64,000 nt of DNA, from assembly GCF_008831285.2 (NCBI RefSeq), contig NC_045148.1, forward strand, positions 22,375,002-22,439,001. Direction: 5' to 3'. Both the position numbers and the translations under genes were made by a program. Shown here piece after piece: positions 1 through 14,526 of the stretch. The notes beneath the pieces were generated by a model that had not been told where the DNA came from, searched no databases, and saw nothing but the letters and a program-made list of their open reading frames with translations. The stretch's first letter is position 1; every line of letters starts with the position of its first letter. This DNA comes from Nymphaea colorata. Lineage: Eukaryota > Streptophyta > Magnoliopsida > Nymphaeales > Nymphaeaceae.

Positions 1-1
1 T

Positions 2-439
2 TTGGGTGGTGATCTTGACAGTAGGAGAAGTACTACCGGGTACATTTATACCCTAGGAGGAACCTGTGTCAGTTGGGTTTCACAGCTTCAAAAGGTTGTT
101 ACGCTATCTACCACAGAAGCTGAATATATTGCAGTTATAGAAACCAGCAAAGAGATGATTTGGCTAAAGACTATTCTAAAAGAATTGCATGTAAAGGAAG
201 ATAAGAGTGTTCTTTCTTGTGACAGTCAAAGTGCAATTCATTTAGCCAAGAATCCAGTGTTCCATGCTAGAACAAAGCATATTGAATTGAAGTATCATTT
301 CATTAGAGATTTGTTGGAAGAGAAGATATTATCTCTTGAAAAGATTCGTGGAACAGAGAATCATGCAAACATGTTGACAATTCCAGTGACTGCTGAGAAG
401 TTGAGGTTATGTTTAAACTCAGTTGGTCTCCAAGGTTGA
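2..439 (+). CDS. Copia-1 pol C-terminus (RNase H), partial
   Basis: This is the last 145 residues of a Copia polyprotein, open to its natural stop. RNase H degrades the RNA strand of the RNA:DNA hybrid during reverse transcription. Visible family motifs are [10 protein letters not shown] near the start, [21 protein letters not shown] and [16 protein letters not shown], in the usual order. The typical C-terminal phrase about not reaching the tract before the LTR is altered ([13 protein letters not shown], where the right-edge copy has PADMLTKPATAEK), which points to drift. The rest of the polyprotein lies outside the window, so whether the copy is intact cannot be judged. Confidence 0.9.
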   Translation: MGGDLDSRRSTTGYIYTLGGTCVSWVSQLQKVVTLSTTEAEYIAVIETSKEMIWLKTILKELHVKEDKSVLSCDSQSAIHLAKNPVFHARTKHIELKYHFIRDLLEEKILSLEKIRGTENHANMLTIPVTAEKLRLCLNSVGLQG

Positions 440-514
440 TTGATGAGGAGACGTTGCACAGGTTGAGTATGTGATGTACAAGCACTTGGATGGATCAAAT
501 TCCAAGTGGGAGAT

Positions 515-843
515 TGTTGATGTATGGAAGTTGATCCATACTGGACACTCATTTGCAATACCATGGATCCAACTGTATGCCACAAATTTTTCTTTATGTA
601 AGGGCATATATGTCATTTTGTACAAATGCGGGTTTGCCTTAATCCTTATGTTTTGAGGATGGCCGCCGCTTGAGAGTGTCTGTTCTGTGTTTTCATAGAA
701 GAGAGAGGATACAAGAGTTCTGTGCGACCGTGGACGTAGGAGATTATTGCTCCGAACCACGTAAATCGTTATCTTCTTCCTTGTTGCTTCTAACCCCCTC
801 TTGAGAGTGCGAGAGGAGAGTTTATTGTGTGTTGTTCCTAACA
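515..843 (+). repeat. 3' LTR of Copia-1
   Basis: The repeat is 329 bp, begins TGTTGATG and ends CCTAACA, and follows a purine-rich tract (AAGTGGGAGAT) expected of a plus-strand primer. It shares long blocks with the 282-bp LTR at 60631-60912 on the other strand, including GACCGTGGACGTAGGAGA and TTGTTGCTTCTAACCC. Its immediate right flank is CRK exon sequence. Confidence 0.88.
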
Positions 844-1499
844 ACTCCAACACCGATTTCTTTAAACATGGATGATTCTGGTAGATGGTATTGGAACATA
901 AATAAAGTGACGAACATTAAAGGGTTCAATGAGAAGTTGGGCCAACTGCTAAACAGAGCCAGCTGCAAAGTTAATGCTTGCCACGGGCAACATCCCATAC
1001 ACCGATCTGCAGACGATATATGGGCTGGTGCAGTGCACCGGAGATATCATCCTTGCTGATTGTAAGCAGTGTTTGGATACCATCAGGTCCCAGATCCCAA
1101 CGACCTGCGACACTGCACACGGCTGTGAAATTGCCACGGGAAGTTGTCAGGTGGTCTACGATACAGAGCTCTTTTACGACACCACAACAGCACCATGCCT
1201 ACCTCCTCAATCCAGCTCACCACCTCCACCAAATTCAAGCCCTCCATCAAATGGTGAATCCGACACTATGCCATGCTAGTCTCTCTCTCTCTGGCATAAC
1301 AAGAGCTGTTTATACTTGCAAGAGGGCAGCGGAACAAGGAAAGAAAGCTTATGTTTGTCATAATCGTCATCTCTGTTTTGATTGCGGTTCTTATTACTTG
1401 CGTGCTTTTTGTCTTTTACTGGGGGAGGAGAGAGTTTTGTTGCATTGGGAGAAAGAAGTTGAAGCCTAACGGATTGCAGAGGAAGGAAGAAGAGGACCT
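844..1499 (+). pseudogene. psiCRK-1: DUF26 ectodomain and membrane exon of a broken cysteine-rich receptor-like kinase
   Basis: The sequence resumes after the Copia insertion at the end of the first DUF26 domain (SNTDF), shifts frame twice (near 860 and 970, the second with loss of about eight codons), and then reads a complete second DUF26 domain from about 974. That domain keeps the C-x8-C-x2-C motif (CTGDIILADCKQC) and ends in a proline-rich linker at 1277. A membrane exon follows at about 1329-1499 (VIIVISVLIAVLITCVLFVFYW, then basic residues and an acidic EEED stretch). The splice sites seen in the intact paralogue CRK-7 are degraded (CCATGCTAGT at the donor). No N-lobe kinase exon follows in the next 6 kb. 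Clearly non-functional. The 5' part lies left of the Copia element, outside the window. Confidence 0.9.
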
Positions 1500-1725
1500 A
1501 TTAAAGCTACCAAGCCTAACTATTTTTAAAAGACAGATGGCAGCCAGATACCACATGTTGGATGAACATTAAAATGGAAAGTATTTTTAACTAGTGACCA
1601 AATACAGTATTGAAATAGGAGACATCATAGAGAGACAAAGCACCATTAGCTATCAGACTTCATTCTTTGAACATTTGAACTTTGAGAGCTTGCTACTGAA
1701 AGGCTGTAAAAAAAGGAATCTATGT
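1500..1725. other. Spacer after psiCRK-1
   Basis: The expected intron donor of the membrane exon is absent and CRK similarity stops near 1500. I see no gene or recognisable repeat here. Confidence 0.5.
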
Positions 1726-2008
1726 GATCCAAGAGTTCACTTGTACAATCGGCTTGCCCGCCAAGCCAAATTATTATATTATGTCCTCCTAGTAGATGTA
1801 GTAGGTGATTTTTTATGAAAAATGCCCAAATTTATGCCTATACATTATTCCGTACTGAGGAATTACCTGATCCAAGAGTTCACTTGTACAATAGGCTTGC
1901 CTGCCAAGCCAAATTATTATATTATGTCCTCCTAGTAGATGTAGCAGGTGATTTTTTATGAAAAATGCCCGAATTTATGCCTATACATTATTCCGTACTG
2001 GGGAATTC
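1726..2008. repeat. Direct tandem duplication, 143-bp period
   Basis: The block starting GATCCAAGAGTTCACTTG at 1726 is repeated starting at 1869 with only a few base changes, and both copies end at ATTATTCCGTACTG. The second copy continues into a longer segment that is itself duplicated near 6.3-7.1 kb. Confidence 0.9.
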
Positions 2009-2690
2009 GCGGTTCACATCGCCATGGCTTTAGTTGTCTTGATTAATTATGAAGGAAAATATTAATAAGTCACAATAGGTTCCAATATGCTTTTTGGTTT
2101 ACAAGGAAATAAGCAACAACTGACTGATTTAGTCAACCCTGTTGAATCAACCCTGTTGCCTTGATTCAGTTCGGATGCAACCCTGTTGGAGGTCGCGCAT
2201 CGTACGTTTATCAACAAATAATGAGATTGTACAGTCAAATCATCTGATGTTTTTTAAGCTCAAGGCAACACGCAATAGGTGCCAAGAAACAGAGCATCTT
2301 CCAGTTGCAAGATTTGATTTCACTGTTTGGTCTCACAGGGAAAGTGAACGAAACAATCAGCTTACACATGCCCTCGCTCTTGATTGATTCAGCTTGACTG
2401 CGAGTTTTCACCAAAAAGATATCCACCTCATGCTGTTGACCGATCCCAGCCATATGGTTTTGTTATAAATGCAACTAAATTCTGCTCTCCAAAACTTATT
2501 AATTTGTTCAGCTTTTGTAGTGCCTTGGTTGGATTTGTGACGTTTGAATCGTGTTTTTAGAAGTAACGGCATAGGATAGCTGGTAAAGGAAATGCTTCCA
2601 TCATGGCCTAATATTTGCACACCAATCTGGTTACAATCAGAACCGATAGACAAAAGCGCATTGAACATTTTTTCGTTCTGTTAATGAGTA
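1886..2690. repeat. Segmental duplicate A, copy 1
   Basis: This roughly 800-bp stretch aligns collinearly with 6328-7075. Shared landmarks are GCCAAGCCAAATTA, a TGGAGG-centred block near 2180 and 6570, GGTGCCAAGAA, TTTGGTCTCAC, TTGGTTGGATTTGTGA and CCTAATATTTGCACAC. Differences include many substitutions and indels, so the duplication is old. Short open stretches occur in both copies but do not agree in frame, so I do not call a gene. Confidence 0.75.
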
Positions 2691-4829
2691 CATCAAGGAC
2701 AAATGCTGCTATTGACTACAGATAGAAGACATCAATGAAAATTTTCTGTTACAAGCTTTCAAGATTTTCTTGAGATGACATCTGTGCATAGCAGGTGTCG
2801 ATGTTATTAAGCATGTAGGCAAGCAAATGTCATGTTAGTATTGGCTTCTCGAGTGTATCATATCTAGCATCGCAGCAAGCTGTTCTAACTGTAACTTTAT
2901 ATATGGTAAATCTTAGCAAGTGATCTTCAGTAGCTGTGTATTCATACTACTTTTAGACACTCTTATTGCATCTGTCATACTGAAGAAAACGTTATCTTTT
3001 TCATAGGTATCCACCTCATCATCGGCTTCATGAATAAACCCCAACTCTGCCCCATGAAATCAGTCTTTGAACCATAGAGCACCTAAGACTCATTTTACTT
3101 CAAAAAGTGCATATAAGATGTCTCTGCTGCTCGGGCTTTCACCATGGATCAATTTACCTAGTCGCCATAACTTCTCAAAGATGTGTCCATTCCCAATCTA
3201 ATAGGTTTATCTATTTCTCTTTCTTGATCTCACCACATATACTTGGATTACCAACACAGGTACTAGCCACTACGCGTCGTATCTTCATGATCAATTAGTT
3301 GACCCAATTAATCGTCCGTCTTTAATTTCAATCAAGCTACATAAAGGCCACAATTCATGCTTCGTATTAATTTTTTATAATTCGTGTGTTTTTAGAACCT
3401 GTTGATCAAGAAGTCAATTTATTTGTGATTAATGATGCTACTTGTCACTTGAAAAAAGCAAATATTTAAGGTTTGGTACTCAACAACTCCAGCTGATTGC
3501 TCCTGTTTCAAAAAGTTTGTACTCAACAAACCCCAAAATATTGCAGTAAAGCAGAGAAGGAAGTAAGGGCGTCAGTTTACCTTGGAGGCTTGATGGCAGA
3601 GCAAGATCTCCATGAGAGGATTGGTTATGCCTTTCTGGGTTCTCAACAAGATCTCCATGGGAGATAGCGTCAGTGCCTTATTGGAGAAAGCATCTGCACA
3701 GTTGGTATTTGCCCTATTGGCTGCGGCAATTATAGTACAAATTGAGATCGATGTTTCAAATCTTGCAAATTAACATCTTCATGGGATGTTGTCTATTTTT
3801 TTGATATTGTAGAGTACTTGCATTGTAAGGGCAAGGTTTCCACTCTTTAGTCCAGGGAAATGCTGCGATGGATATAGGGCCTAAAGGCTGGAGGAAGAAG
3901 GAGATTCCTAGTTACAGATTTGAGACACCAAATCAGACAGAAAAACCCAAGATCATGATGATGATACTCTTTTTCTTTTGCGTAATGCATTGAATGGACC
4001 GTCCAAATTTCGCCCCTGCTCAGAAGAAGAAAGAGGGGTGGGCGCCCAACTCTCGGTTCTTTCCTCAACTCTTCTTCTTCTTCTTCTTCTTATCTGTCTG
4101 CTCCCCTACTCTGTCTCTTCTCTCTGCGTCATCTTGACCATCTCTATCTCTACCTCTTCCTCTCTCTGACTGCGTCTGCAGCAGCTAGCAGAGTTGGGTA
4201 CTGCCTCGGCAACTAACACAATGCCTATCGATGGTCCATTCCTGCATCGATGTGTCATCCCCATGCTACAGACCATTTTTGGTCCCAAATCTGGCCTAAA
4301 TCAACTGCAGTCTTCAAAAATCATTGGCTTACTTTGCCATAGCCAATACAAATTGTCTGTGGAAGACATGATGTAGCAGATGAAAACCTGTGTTCTCCAT
4401 GAGAGAAATACATTCAAACCAAAAAAAGAAAAAATTGTGCCGTCTATGCCCGACGGACAGCAGCCATGTTGAAACATGGAGGCACTGCAACTCTGCTAGA
4501 AGCAACTTCTCCCACCGAGAGAGAGGGGGGAGAACTAAGAGAGAGAACGAATTAGATATTCTTCCTTTATTGGGGAAAAGTGACCTTGATGTTATTTTGA
4601 GTCTGAACCCGGTTCAACAGAATTAGTCATGTAAGAGTTTTGGATCGTTGAGTAGGATCTCGAGCCCAAAGAAGATTATGAGAAAACCAGTTGACCTCGA
4701 GAAGTTGAAGCAAGCTATATGCATGATGTATAAAGAAACGCTCTTCGCCATCTCTAGCCCATGAAGAAAAATGCTTTATGAAATCCGTCTTCGAATTGCA
4801 CTTAATGAAGTTAGATATCCAAAACTTCA
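2691..4829. other. Spacer with no recognisable gene
   Basis: Only short overlapping ORFs on both strands are present and none matches a family I recognise. There is a (CTT)n/(TCT)n run near 4068-4090 and a pyrimidine-rich stretch to about 4170. No splice-supported exon was found. Confidence 0.5.
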
Positions 4830-5531
4830 TCAAATTAGATACTCTTCATTTATTGGGGAAAGAAGAGAGACTATGCAAATTGTATTGTGTCGCAAGGCCA
4901 TCGCACAAATTGAATTGGAGTCTTCGATGAATGCCCACCACTTTAAAATAAGAGAAATATTTTTCTTCCCGACATCTGGGATTCCTAAACCTCCACCAGC
5001 AAAAGGCTGAGTAACATATTCCCAAGCCACAAGTTGTTTTTTTCTCTCCAAGTTTGTACCACACCACAAAAATTACTTGAGAATACGATTGATCTCTTTC
5101 TACCTTGACAGGTAGGGTGAGCATCGATATAAAATAAGAAGGCAGAGAGGAGATGACATGGTTGATCATGGTTATCCGGCCAGATAAGGACAAATATCTC
5201 GACTTCCAAGAGGCCAGTCTATTATTAATATTATATATGATTGGAAGTTGAAAGGGAAGGCCCAAGTACTCGATAAGAAGATCCACAATTCGGCATTGAA
5301 AAATGTGAGAAGCCACAAACTAAGTGTATGCATCAACATGGAAAAGGTAATAGACGTTTTACCTTCACTAATGTTAAGACCAGATGTCATAGTTGCTTCT
5401 CCAAAAAGGATCAAGTCATCCGCATACTGAATAATATTAGATGAGAAGTCATCCACAATATTACAGAGAGGGCAGAACGAAGGACTGTGCATCCACCCCT
5501 CTTTAGTCTTCCCGTGTTTTAGCAAGGGCAA
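4830..5531 (-). pseudogene. LINE (non-LTR retrotransposon) reverse transcriptase fragment
   Basis: Read on the minus strand, the region encodes the end of a plant L1-type reverse transcriptase. The catalytic box appears as QYADDLILFGEA near 5400-5430, followed by SGLNISEGKTS. After a frameshift near 5310 it continues as YLGLPFQLP, WKSRYLSLSGRITMINHVIS and SLPSYF. After a second frame change near 5050 it reads AGGGLGIPDVGKKN. The order matches the thumb region of plant LINE pol, but internal sequence between the YADD box and the SGLNI motif is missing. It is a decayed, 5'-truncated copy with no visible poly-A tail or target duplication. Confidence 0.85.
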
Positions 5532-6327
5532 AACAGATAAATGAAAAACAATAATTATACCATTTGTTTGGATGGTTCAATCAATGCAAATCTGACGGTT
5601 TAAATGGTCTCATTATAATCTGAAAACTAGCACTTCTACTTTTTGTCCCTGACCTAGTGGTTTGGGGCCAACCTAAGAATTGATACTGCAACCATGCCTT
5701 TCCAATTGTTAGACTCGACCTGCCAACGGGTTTACTGGTCGAATTTACCATCCAAGTTTGACAATTTTACCAAATTATTGTTTTAGGACAACTCGATACC
5801 TACGGAAAATTTTGGTCGTATATATATATATATATACAACAAATGGAAATCTGTCATATGGCCAACAATTTAAAAACGATGCATAAAAAAGACACTACGG
5901 TGCATTAAAAAGACAAACTGCCGTTAACTATTATAAACTGTCATTATATTTATAAATTATTAAGGGTGAAGCTAGATATTTTTTATGGTAGGGATCAATT
6001 AAAGTTTTTAAATTTTAACTTAGGTCAAAATATAATTTAAAATTTTTATATAAGATAAATATAATTTTTCAAAAATTATATATAAATTTTAAAAAAAAAA
6101 TTGATCCCACAAATCTGCAGCTTGCACCCAAAAACTACATGATGGTCAACATTAACATACAATATATTTTTTAATTGATGACATAGTACACAACAGTATT
6201 CAAGCATTGGACATCTTGCGTAGCATAATACATTGTTCCGTATAGGACTTCACTCTCAGAACACATGCATTTTGAGATCTCGAACGAAGGTGAAAACAAT
6301 AATTGATCCTGGCTTTTTTTGTCAAGC
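5532..6327. other. AT-rich spacer
   Basis: A (TA)n run lies at about 5819-5837, followed by very AT-rich sequence to about 6100. No coding signal was seen. Confidence 0.5.
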
Positions 6328-7075
6328 CAAATTACTACATTCTGTCTTCCTTATAGTTGATATTTTATGAAAGTGCCCGACTTTATGCCTATATATGATT
6401 TCTTGTTGTGGAATTCAAGGTTCAGATCATCATGGATTTAGTTATTCAATTTGCTAAGCAAATCTGTTAATAAGTCCTAAGATATCCCAATTTTGTGTCT
6501 GGTTTATAGGTAAAGTAGGCAACTGCTCATTGCTATATTTGACATTCAGTTTCGACGCAAACCTGCTGGAGGGTGGGGCTTCCTTCCTATATCAAGAAAT
6601 GATGAGACTGTGCAGTTGAATGAGCTGCTGTTTCCAAGGTTAAAGGTCGCACGCAATCGGTGCCAAGAACAGAGCATGTTCCCATTGCACAATTTGATTT
6701 CGGAGTTTGGTCTCACGAGAAGACAGAAAGAAACCATCAGCTCAGAGATGCCCTCAATCTTGACTGGTTTAGCTGCACCAGGAGCTATCGCAAGAAAGAG
6801 ATGCAATGCATGCAGATCCTTAACTACGTCGATTTTGTTTCGAATGCAATTTAATTCTGCTCTGTCCAAACTTAGTCCTGTTCGGCTGAGTGCTTGGTTG
6901 GATTTGTGAAGTTTGTTTGAATCGTGCTTTCAGAAATAAAGGAATAGTGTAACATACAAAGGCAATTATTCCATCTTGGCCTAATATTTGCACACTAATC
7001 AGAACCAAGCAGAACCGATAGAAGAAAATTGCTTTTGTTTTTTCTCATTTAATTTATGAGCCGAAGCTCCATCAA
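6328..7075. repeat. Segmental duplicate A, copy 2
   Basis: Collinear with 1886-2690. It carries the same landmarks (GTGCCAAGAA near 6660, TTTGGTCTCACG near 6706, TTGGTTGGATTTGTGA near 6893, CCTAATATTTGCACAC near 6979). The two copies lie about 4.4 kb apart on the same strand with the LINE fragment between them. Confidence 0.75.
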
Positions 7076-9030
<1,955 letters not shown>

Positions 9031-12000
9031 AATAACAAATGCTACTTAAAGTCGTTTTTTTATTTGGAATTCTTGTGGAAAACGGATTGGCCTAGGGTGA
9101 TAACCCAGTCCTTGTATTTTGATTGGCACAAATTTTATGATCTGACATTTACAATTTCTTCTGGGGTTTTGCACGTTAGTATAGAGAATTAAGGGAATTA
9201 TATGAAGTTTGAATTTTAAACACTCTGGGATAACTAGAAAATGGGTGCACGGTGTCGTTATGGTAGAAGAGACAACGAAGTAGTGCTAGTATTACTATTT
9301 ATATATATATGTGTGTGTGTGTGTGTTATATTATTGTGAAATATTTTCTCTAATCAATTCTTCATTTTTCTAAACAATTATCATAAACTTTCTTTGTTGA
9401 TTAAATAATTAAAACTTTTGCATAGCATTATCTGATTACACAATAGATTTGTTCAATTAATTCCACAATAGTTTCTATAATAAATAATTATTTTATAGTT
9501 TTTGTTCTTTTTTATATGCAATCGGCATCTTCAATGCTAATTTTTATATTTTCTGAACAATAACAAATTTAGCTTAGTGAATACATTTTTTATGATCAAC
9601 TATATTATTTCGTATTGAGATTTCTTATTAAGTTGATGCATATTATTTCATATTAAACAAGTAGATTATTGAAGGGAAACTTGCTCATATGATTAAGTTA
9701 ATTAAAATAATTTGCTTTATTACTTAAACTATTCATTCAGTCAAGTCAAATATCAGAACTGATTAGACAAAGCAACTTTCCATAAATTAAAGCTTTTGTT
9801 CTCAAATCAGCAAATTGTGTATTAATGAAAATTTTAAGTCCCCTATTTAAGTCATGCCAATATTTTTACTGTTTGATTGTACAAAAGTAACTTACTTTAC
9901 ATTTTTCATATTTTAAATTTTAACAAGGAAAATATATCTTCAATGATTTTAAGTCTGAAATAGTTTTTGGCTACTATGAGGCCATATATTACTGTTATTG
10001 AAATTATTTCTGTGATAATAAGTCATATTAGGTTAGTAAATATTAGCTCGCACTAAGCTAGTACCTTTAATTCTTTGATCAATTGATTAATTTTGGTGAT
10101 TTATGTTTTTTTTTATATTAAACTTACATGTTATTGTTAATTTTATATTTCTAAAAATTAGTAAAGCTTAAAGAGATTTTTACTGATTAAAGCATCATAT
10201 ATTTCCTATTAGATGAGTACGTTATAGAAGATGACTTGCTTAGTTCATCGAGTTAATTAATTGTATGATTACATAAACTTGTTTAATTATTCACAATATC
10301 TAATAAATGATTTGAAAAAAATAATTTTATATTAATTAAAAATATTTGTTGTTGTCTAAGAAAATTTAAGACTAATAAATGGTATTGATGATGTCAACAT
10401 TGTTTATTAATTGATTAAACAGAATATCTTGCTTTATACTTGAATCCGGCAAGGCAAAAACCCGAGTTATAATGATTTTGAATCTAAAATAGTATTTGTG
10501 GTAATTACGCTGCTTTTGAGTATTATTAAAATTGTTTATATGATACAACCTTTGCAATATGCTCATGAAAATTGACCGGTTTTCATATTTTGATATGAAT
10601 ATCAAGCTTTATATTTTTAATTCTTAGTCTCTAGCATGACAATTGTTTCCAAACTTAATTTAACCCATTGAACGTTACTAAATATTATTAACTAATGGTA
10701 AGTGTTAATGATTTCAAAGCTTAATTTGGATTAACAAAAAAGGGCGTGAAGTTTAATGACACCTGAAGCTCTACAATATTGAACAAAATCCTGTTGTTTT
10801 TTTTGACAAAGCCAAGCTCACTAAATCCCTGGAACGCGAAGACCCTCTAATATTCCGCATCTCTACACACCCATAGGTTTCGAAGCTAAATTCACCCACA
10901 CCGGTTGGCTGTCCTCTTGCAATGCATCTGGTCTAGGGACATTATAAAAGTATTACATTAATCTACCTCACAATTAGATGTAAATTAATGGGACATTTGT
11001 TTTAAAATGTAGTACAATTTTGAGACAAATTCATGAAACTCTAAGCCTCCACACCTATTCTTAGGGATGTGCAGATCTATACCTATAGCCATCTTCTGTT
11101 CACAAGACATCATCTGACTTGTACAACTCTTGGCGGTCCACATAACCCCTTTTCCTCGTGCCCGCTAGACCTTATCTTTTCTTATCATTAAAGGTCACCC
11201 CTGCCTTTAAAGCCACTCTCAATAGTTGATTATGGAATTATGGACTCCTTCTTGAATCAAAATTCTTAAATTGTGATTCTATCTTACGAAGTGGAATTGT
11301 GATTTTAGAATTAATTTTTTTTTTCTTTTGGGGTACATGTGTCATGATAGTTTTAATTAATCAATTGTGTAATTCTATTTCTTGTTTTCCATAACACATC
11401 ATTTTCAATTCTAGAATCAAAATTCTATAGAAATTGAAAATATACATTCAATTCAACAGAAATTCTTGTTGACAGTACACTTTGTTCATAGCAACAGGAT
11501 TTGAGAAGATGGATGGTTGATTGGCTGCTATAATATTTTCCCCAGATAAATTGGTTGTACTAGTTTATTTTTGTGATATTGCGTGTCTAATAGCGTGAAA
11601 CTCTTCTAAGGTAGTGAGAAACTCTTTGATCACGTGCTAATTATTCTTTGCAGTACTTAACAGAGGCGGCATTAACCTAAATTAAATTTCAATCACAGGG
11701 GTAGAGGTAACAAATGCTCATCAATGTAGCCTTCGATAAAACACGTCTCCAGTTACCAACACAACATTGATTTATACGTTGATATATCTTTGTGTGTGTA
11801 TATATATATATATATATACTTTACACAAATCTGCTGGCTGCCAAATATTGTCCGATGGATTTTGTTTGTGGTTTTTTGTAGCTCAAAAAAATCCCAATAA
11901 GTGCATTTGTGACGGTTTTTGTTTGATCAAGGTTTTTCAGGTGCATTAACAGAGTTTTTGGGATTTTTTGTGGTGTAAGATAGAAAAACCATCAGGCAAT

Positions 12001-14526
12001 ACTTAGTAACCCTTGGTCTTATTTGCTGCAAGTGTTGAATTATATGAATCTTAGTAGACGATATATCTCTTGGATCAAAGACAAATCAGAGGCATCTCTG
12101 GTTATCAATAGACGTCGAGGGCCCTCCTTCATATCGCAATGCTGAGTTTGGCAAGGCTGCCCTTTATTTTACTTTAACTCAAAAAAAAAAAATTCAAAAA
12201 CTTTGATTCTGCATTCGTGTAACAAAAATTATTAACTCCACCCCAAATAGACATGTTAGAGTTGCACCAGCTAAGCCAAGTCAAACTGGACCAAGGTAAC
12301 GAGCCCAGTGTATACAATCTCACAGTCAAGTGAGACAAAAACAGAGGACTGGCGCCAATTTCTTTGAGTTACCAGGTCTGTGGAGAACATGATCGCGTCG
12401 GCGTCATAAAAAAAAGTGAATGGTGCTTAAGTCTAACCATTGGCAGGCAGGATTACCCACATGCCTCTCCAATGAACAGTCCCACTCTAAAAGCGGTGAT
12501 CAACTTCAGAAAACTAATCTTAGTTATTTTCAAAGCCAAAAGTGATCATTGTCCTTTATCACATTAAATCCGAGATTGCAGCCAACTAGGACCCAATTGC
12601 CAGGTTATCAGATCCACAAAATGGAGATTTGGTGGGACCGGTTTAGGATTTGATATGACTCGGGTTGGGTTCAAATCGATCCACATGGGTTTGGTCCGTT
12701 CATCCTACAAACTTAATTGCCCCATACGGTTTAACTGATAGGGGTGTAAATGGGTCGGTTCTAAAATGGGTTTCCCACTATATTTAGATTATTTGCTTAC
12801 CTACAACTTCTAAAAAGTTTGATGGCTTTGACACAGGACCACAGCTCAAGAATGATTGGTTCTTTTCAGATTGGCACAGGGCTATGGTGTCCCTTTTGGG
12901 CGGTACAAAAATAACCACTCATCCTGATGGCACGTTAAAAGATTAATATCCATCCAAAACCATTTTGAAAGTTCGTCGGCCAGAAGTATCAGCAGGACCC
13001 AGCTGGACTTGGATTATAAATTAGAATGAGATTAACCCCAAATCCAACATAAGGTTCAAATCCAAAAGGTTTGGGTCTGTATCCGACCCAAATAAAAAGC
13101 CCATAAGGTCCTTAGAATTTGAGATCCATGAAAGTAGGGTTGGGATCATATTATTGAATGGGAAATGTAAAATGAGACTTTCATGTGCGAATCTTAAATC
13201 AGTCATAAACTTCTTAAAGTGATGAAGTTTTGCTTAATATTTTTATCCCCTCGATGAAGACGTAAAACATGAATTTAAAGTTTTAAAAACAATCAAACAC
13301 CTTAAGAAAGTGACTAAATCAGGGTCAGTGGATTATAAAAAGAGGCACATACAAGACGGATAATTTTGTCATTTTAGAATAAGGGAGTACGGAACGTCCC
13401 CAGTGGTCATTCTTCTCGCGCCAACTATTTACATGTGAAGTGATGATTATGCCCTTCTGCGCGCTTTATAATTTATACTTCACTGCTACGAGGGTCCTTT
13501 CGTAACCAAAAACTGACGCTTCTTTGGTAATACTATTCAATGAATCTATATACAAAGTAAGTGCTGTCTTCTTTTATTTTTTTTAGGAGAGTCATACAAC
13601 ATGATAACATAATGCCAAAGAGCACCTTAGGTTAATTTTTTTTTTTTTTGTAAAAAAAAGGAAGTGCCAAGCAGCCCTTATTTAGGCCTAGGTGTCGAGT
13701 CGGGCCCCCGGCATCCGGCTGGCCATGCCTAGCCCGATGGGGCCCGGGCTTGGGCCGGGAAAAACTTGGCCTTGATCCAGTCAGCTCGGCCTGGTCCGTT
13801 TAGATTAAAAAATAAGTTTTTTTAATTTTTTTTAATAATATATATTTATTATTAATAAATATATTTTATATTTAAAAATTTATTTTATAATTAAAAAATT
13901 ATTTCTTAATTTTAAATGGGTCCACCCTTACCCTTATCCCTTTTGAGGATGGGAGGCAACGTCTCGACAGGTTGTATTAGTCTGACTTGTGGTATTACCA
14001 CAATAAAAACCTCTTGTCAAAAGTGTTGATTGTTTTTCAATTAATAGATGCAGCGTTAACGCTAAATTTCAATATTGGGGAAATAGAACTTGAAAATATG
14101 GTGAAAACCCTTATCTTCCAGCCCTTGAGGAAAGGTATATCGGTTGCATTCTGGGCCACTGGATATCTATAAAATAGAGATGAGCAAGTCAGCTACTAAA
14201 AAGAAAATTTACAATAAAATATGCATGAAGAAGAAATCTCAAGCGAGTCCCAACTTCCCTACTGAAATGGGGAGAATAAGTCCCCAGAGAGGCTTTCACT
14301 GAAGTCCCAACTTCCATATTAAATAACCATGCTCAAGGTAGTTCAAAGAATTTGAATGCCCTTCATAAGTCTGCCAGTAAGCCCGCCAAGATAACAACAG
14401 CCATCTTTTAGGCGAGGGTCTTTTGAGATGCATGGTTTCAAATTTTTCCCCTTTTGTAAATGAAGAGGCCAGAACTCCCAAGTGTCCTCCCCCAGTACCT
14501 GGCTAGCAAGGAGACGAAGGTAGAGA
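9031..14526. other. Long AT-rich intergenic region
   Basis: There is no supported gene in about 5.5 kb. Contents are a (TA)n(TG)n microsatellite at about 9299-9326, a (TA)n run at about 11798-11818, homopolymer A/T tracts, and only short ORFs (at most 77 residues) lacking recognisable motifs. Composition changes at 13680-13800, described separately. Confidence 0.6.
13680..13800. other. GC-rich patch in AT-rich DNA
   Basis: About 120 bp with runs such as GGGGCCCGGGCTTGGGCCGGG broken over 13739-13759, flanked on the right by nearly pure A/T. Such GGCCCGGGC-type patches are often parts of degenerate plant repeats. I cannot assign a family, and no coding frame is visible. Confidence 0.45.

Larger units (their letters stand above)
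1..843 (+). mobile_element. Copia-1: 3' end of a Ty1/Copia retrotransposon, cut by the window edge
   Basis: The element enters from the left edge. It ends with the RNase H part of pol, a purine-rich tract just before 515 and an LTR at 515-843 with TGTTG...TAACA termini. The next five bases, ACTCC (844-848), restore the CRK reading TAC TCC AAC ACC, so they are the right copy of the target duplication. The left copy is outside the window. The RNase H protein and the LTR are closely related to those of the minus-strand element at the right edge, so both belong to one family. Confidence 0.9.

Noticed and set aside
419-853. 144-residue minus-strand ORF
   Set aside because: It is antisense to the Copia-1 LTR and pol end.
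11220-11470. Possible inverted AATTCTAGAATC-type repeats of a small DNA transposon
   Set aside because: The arms are short, AT-rich and imperfect. Chance similarity in A/T-rich DNA is likely.
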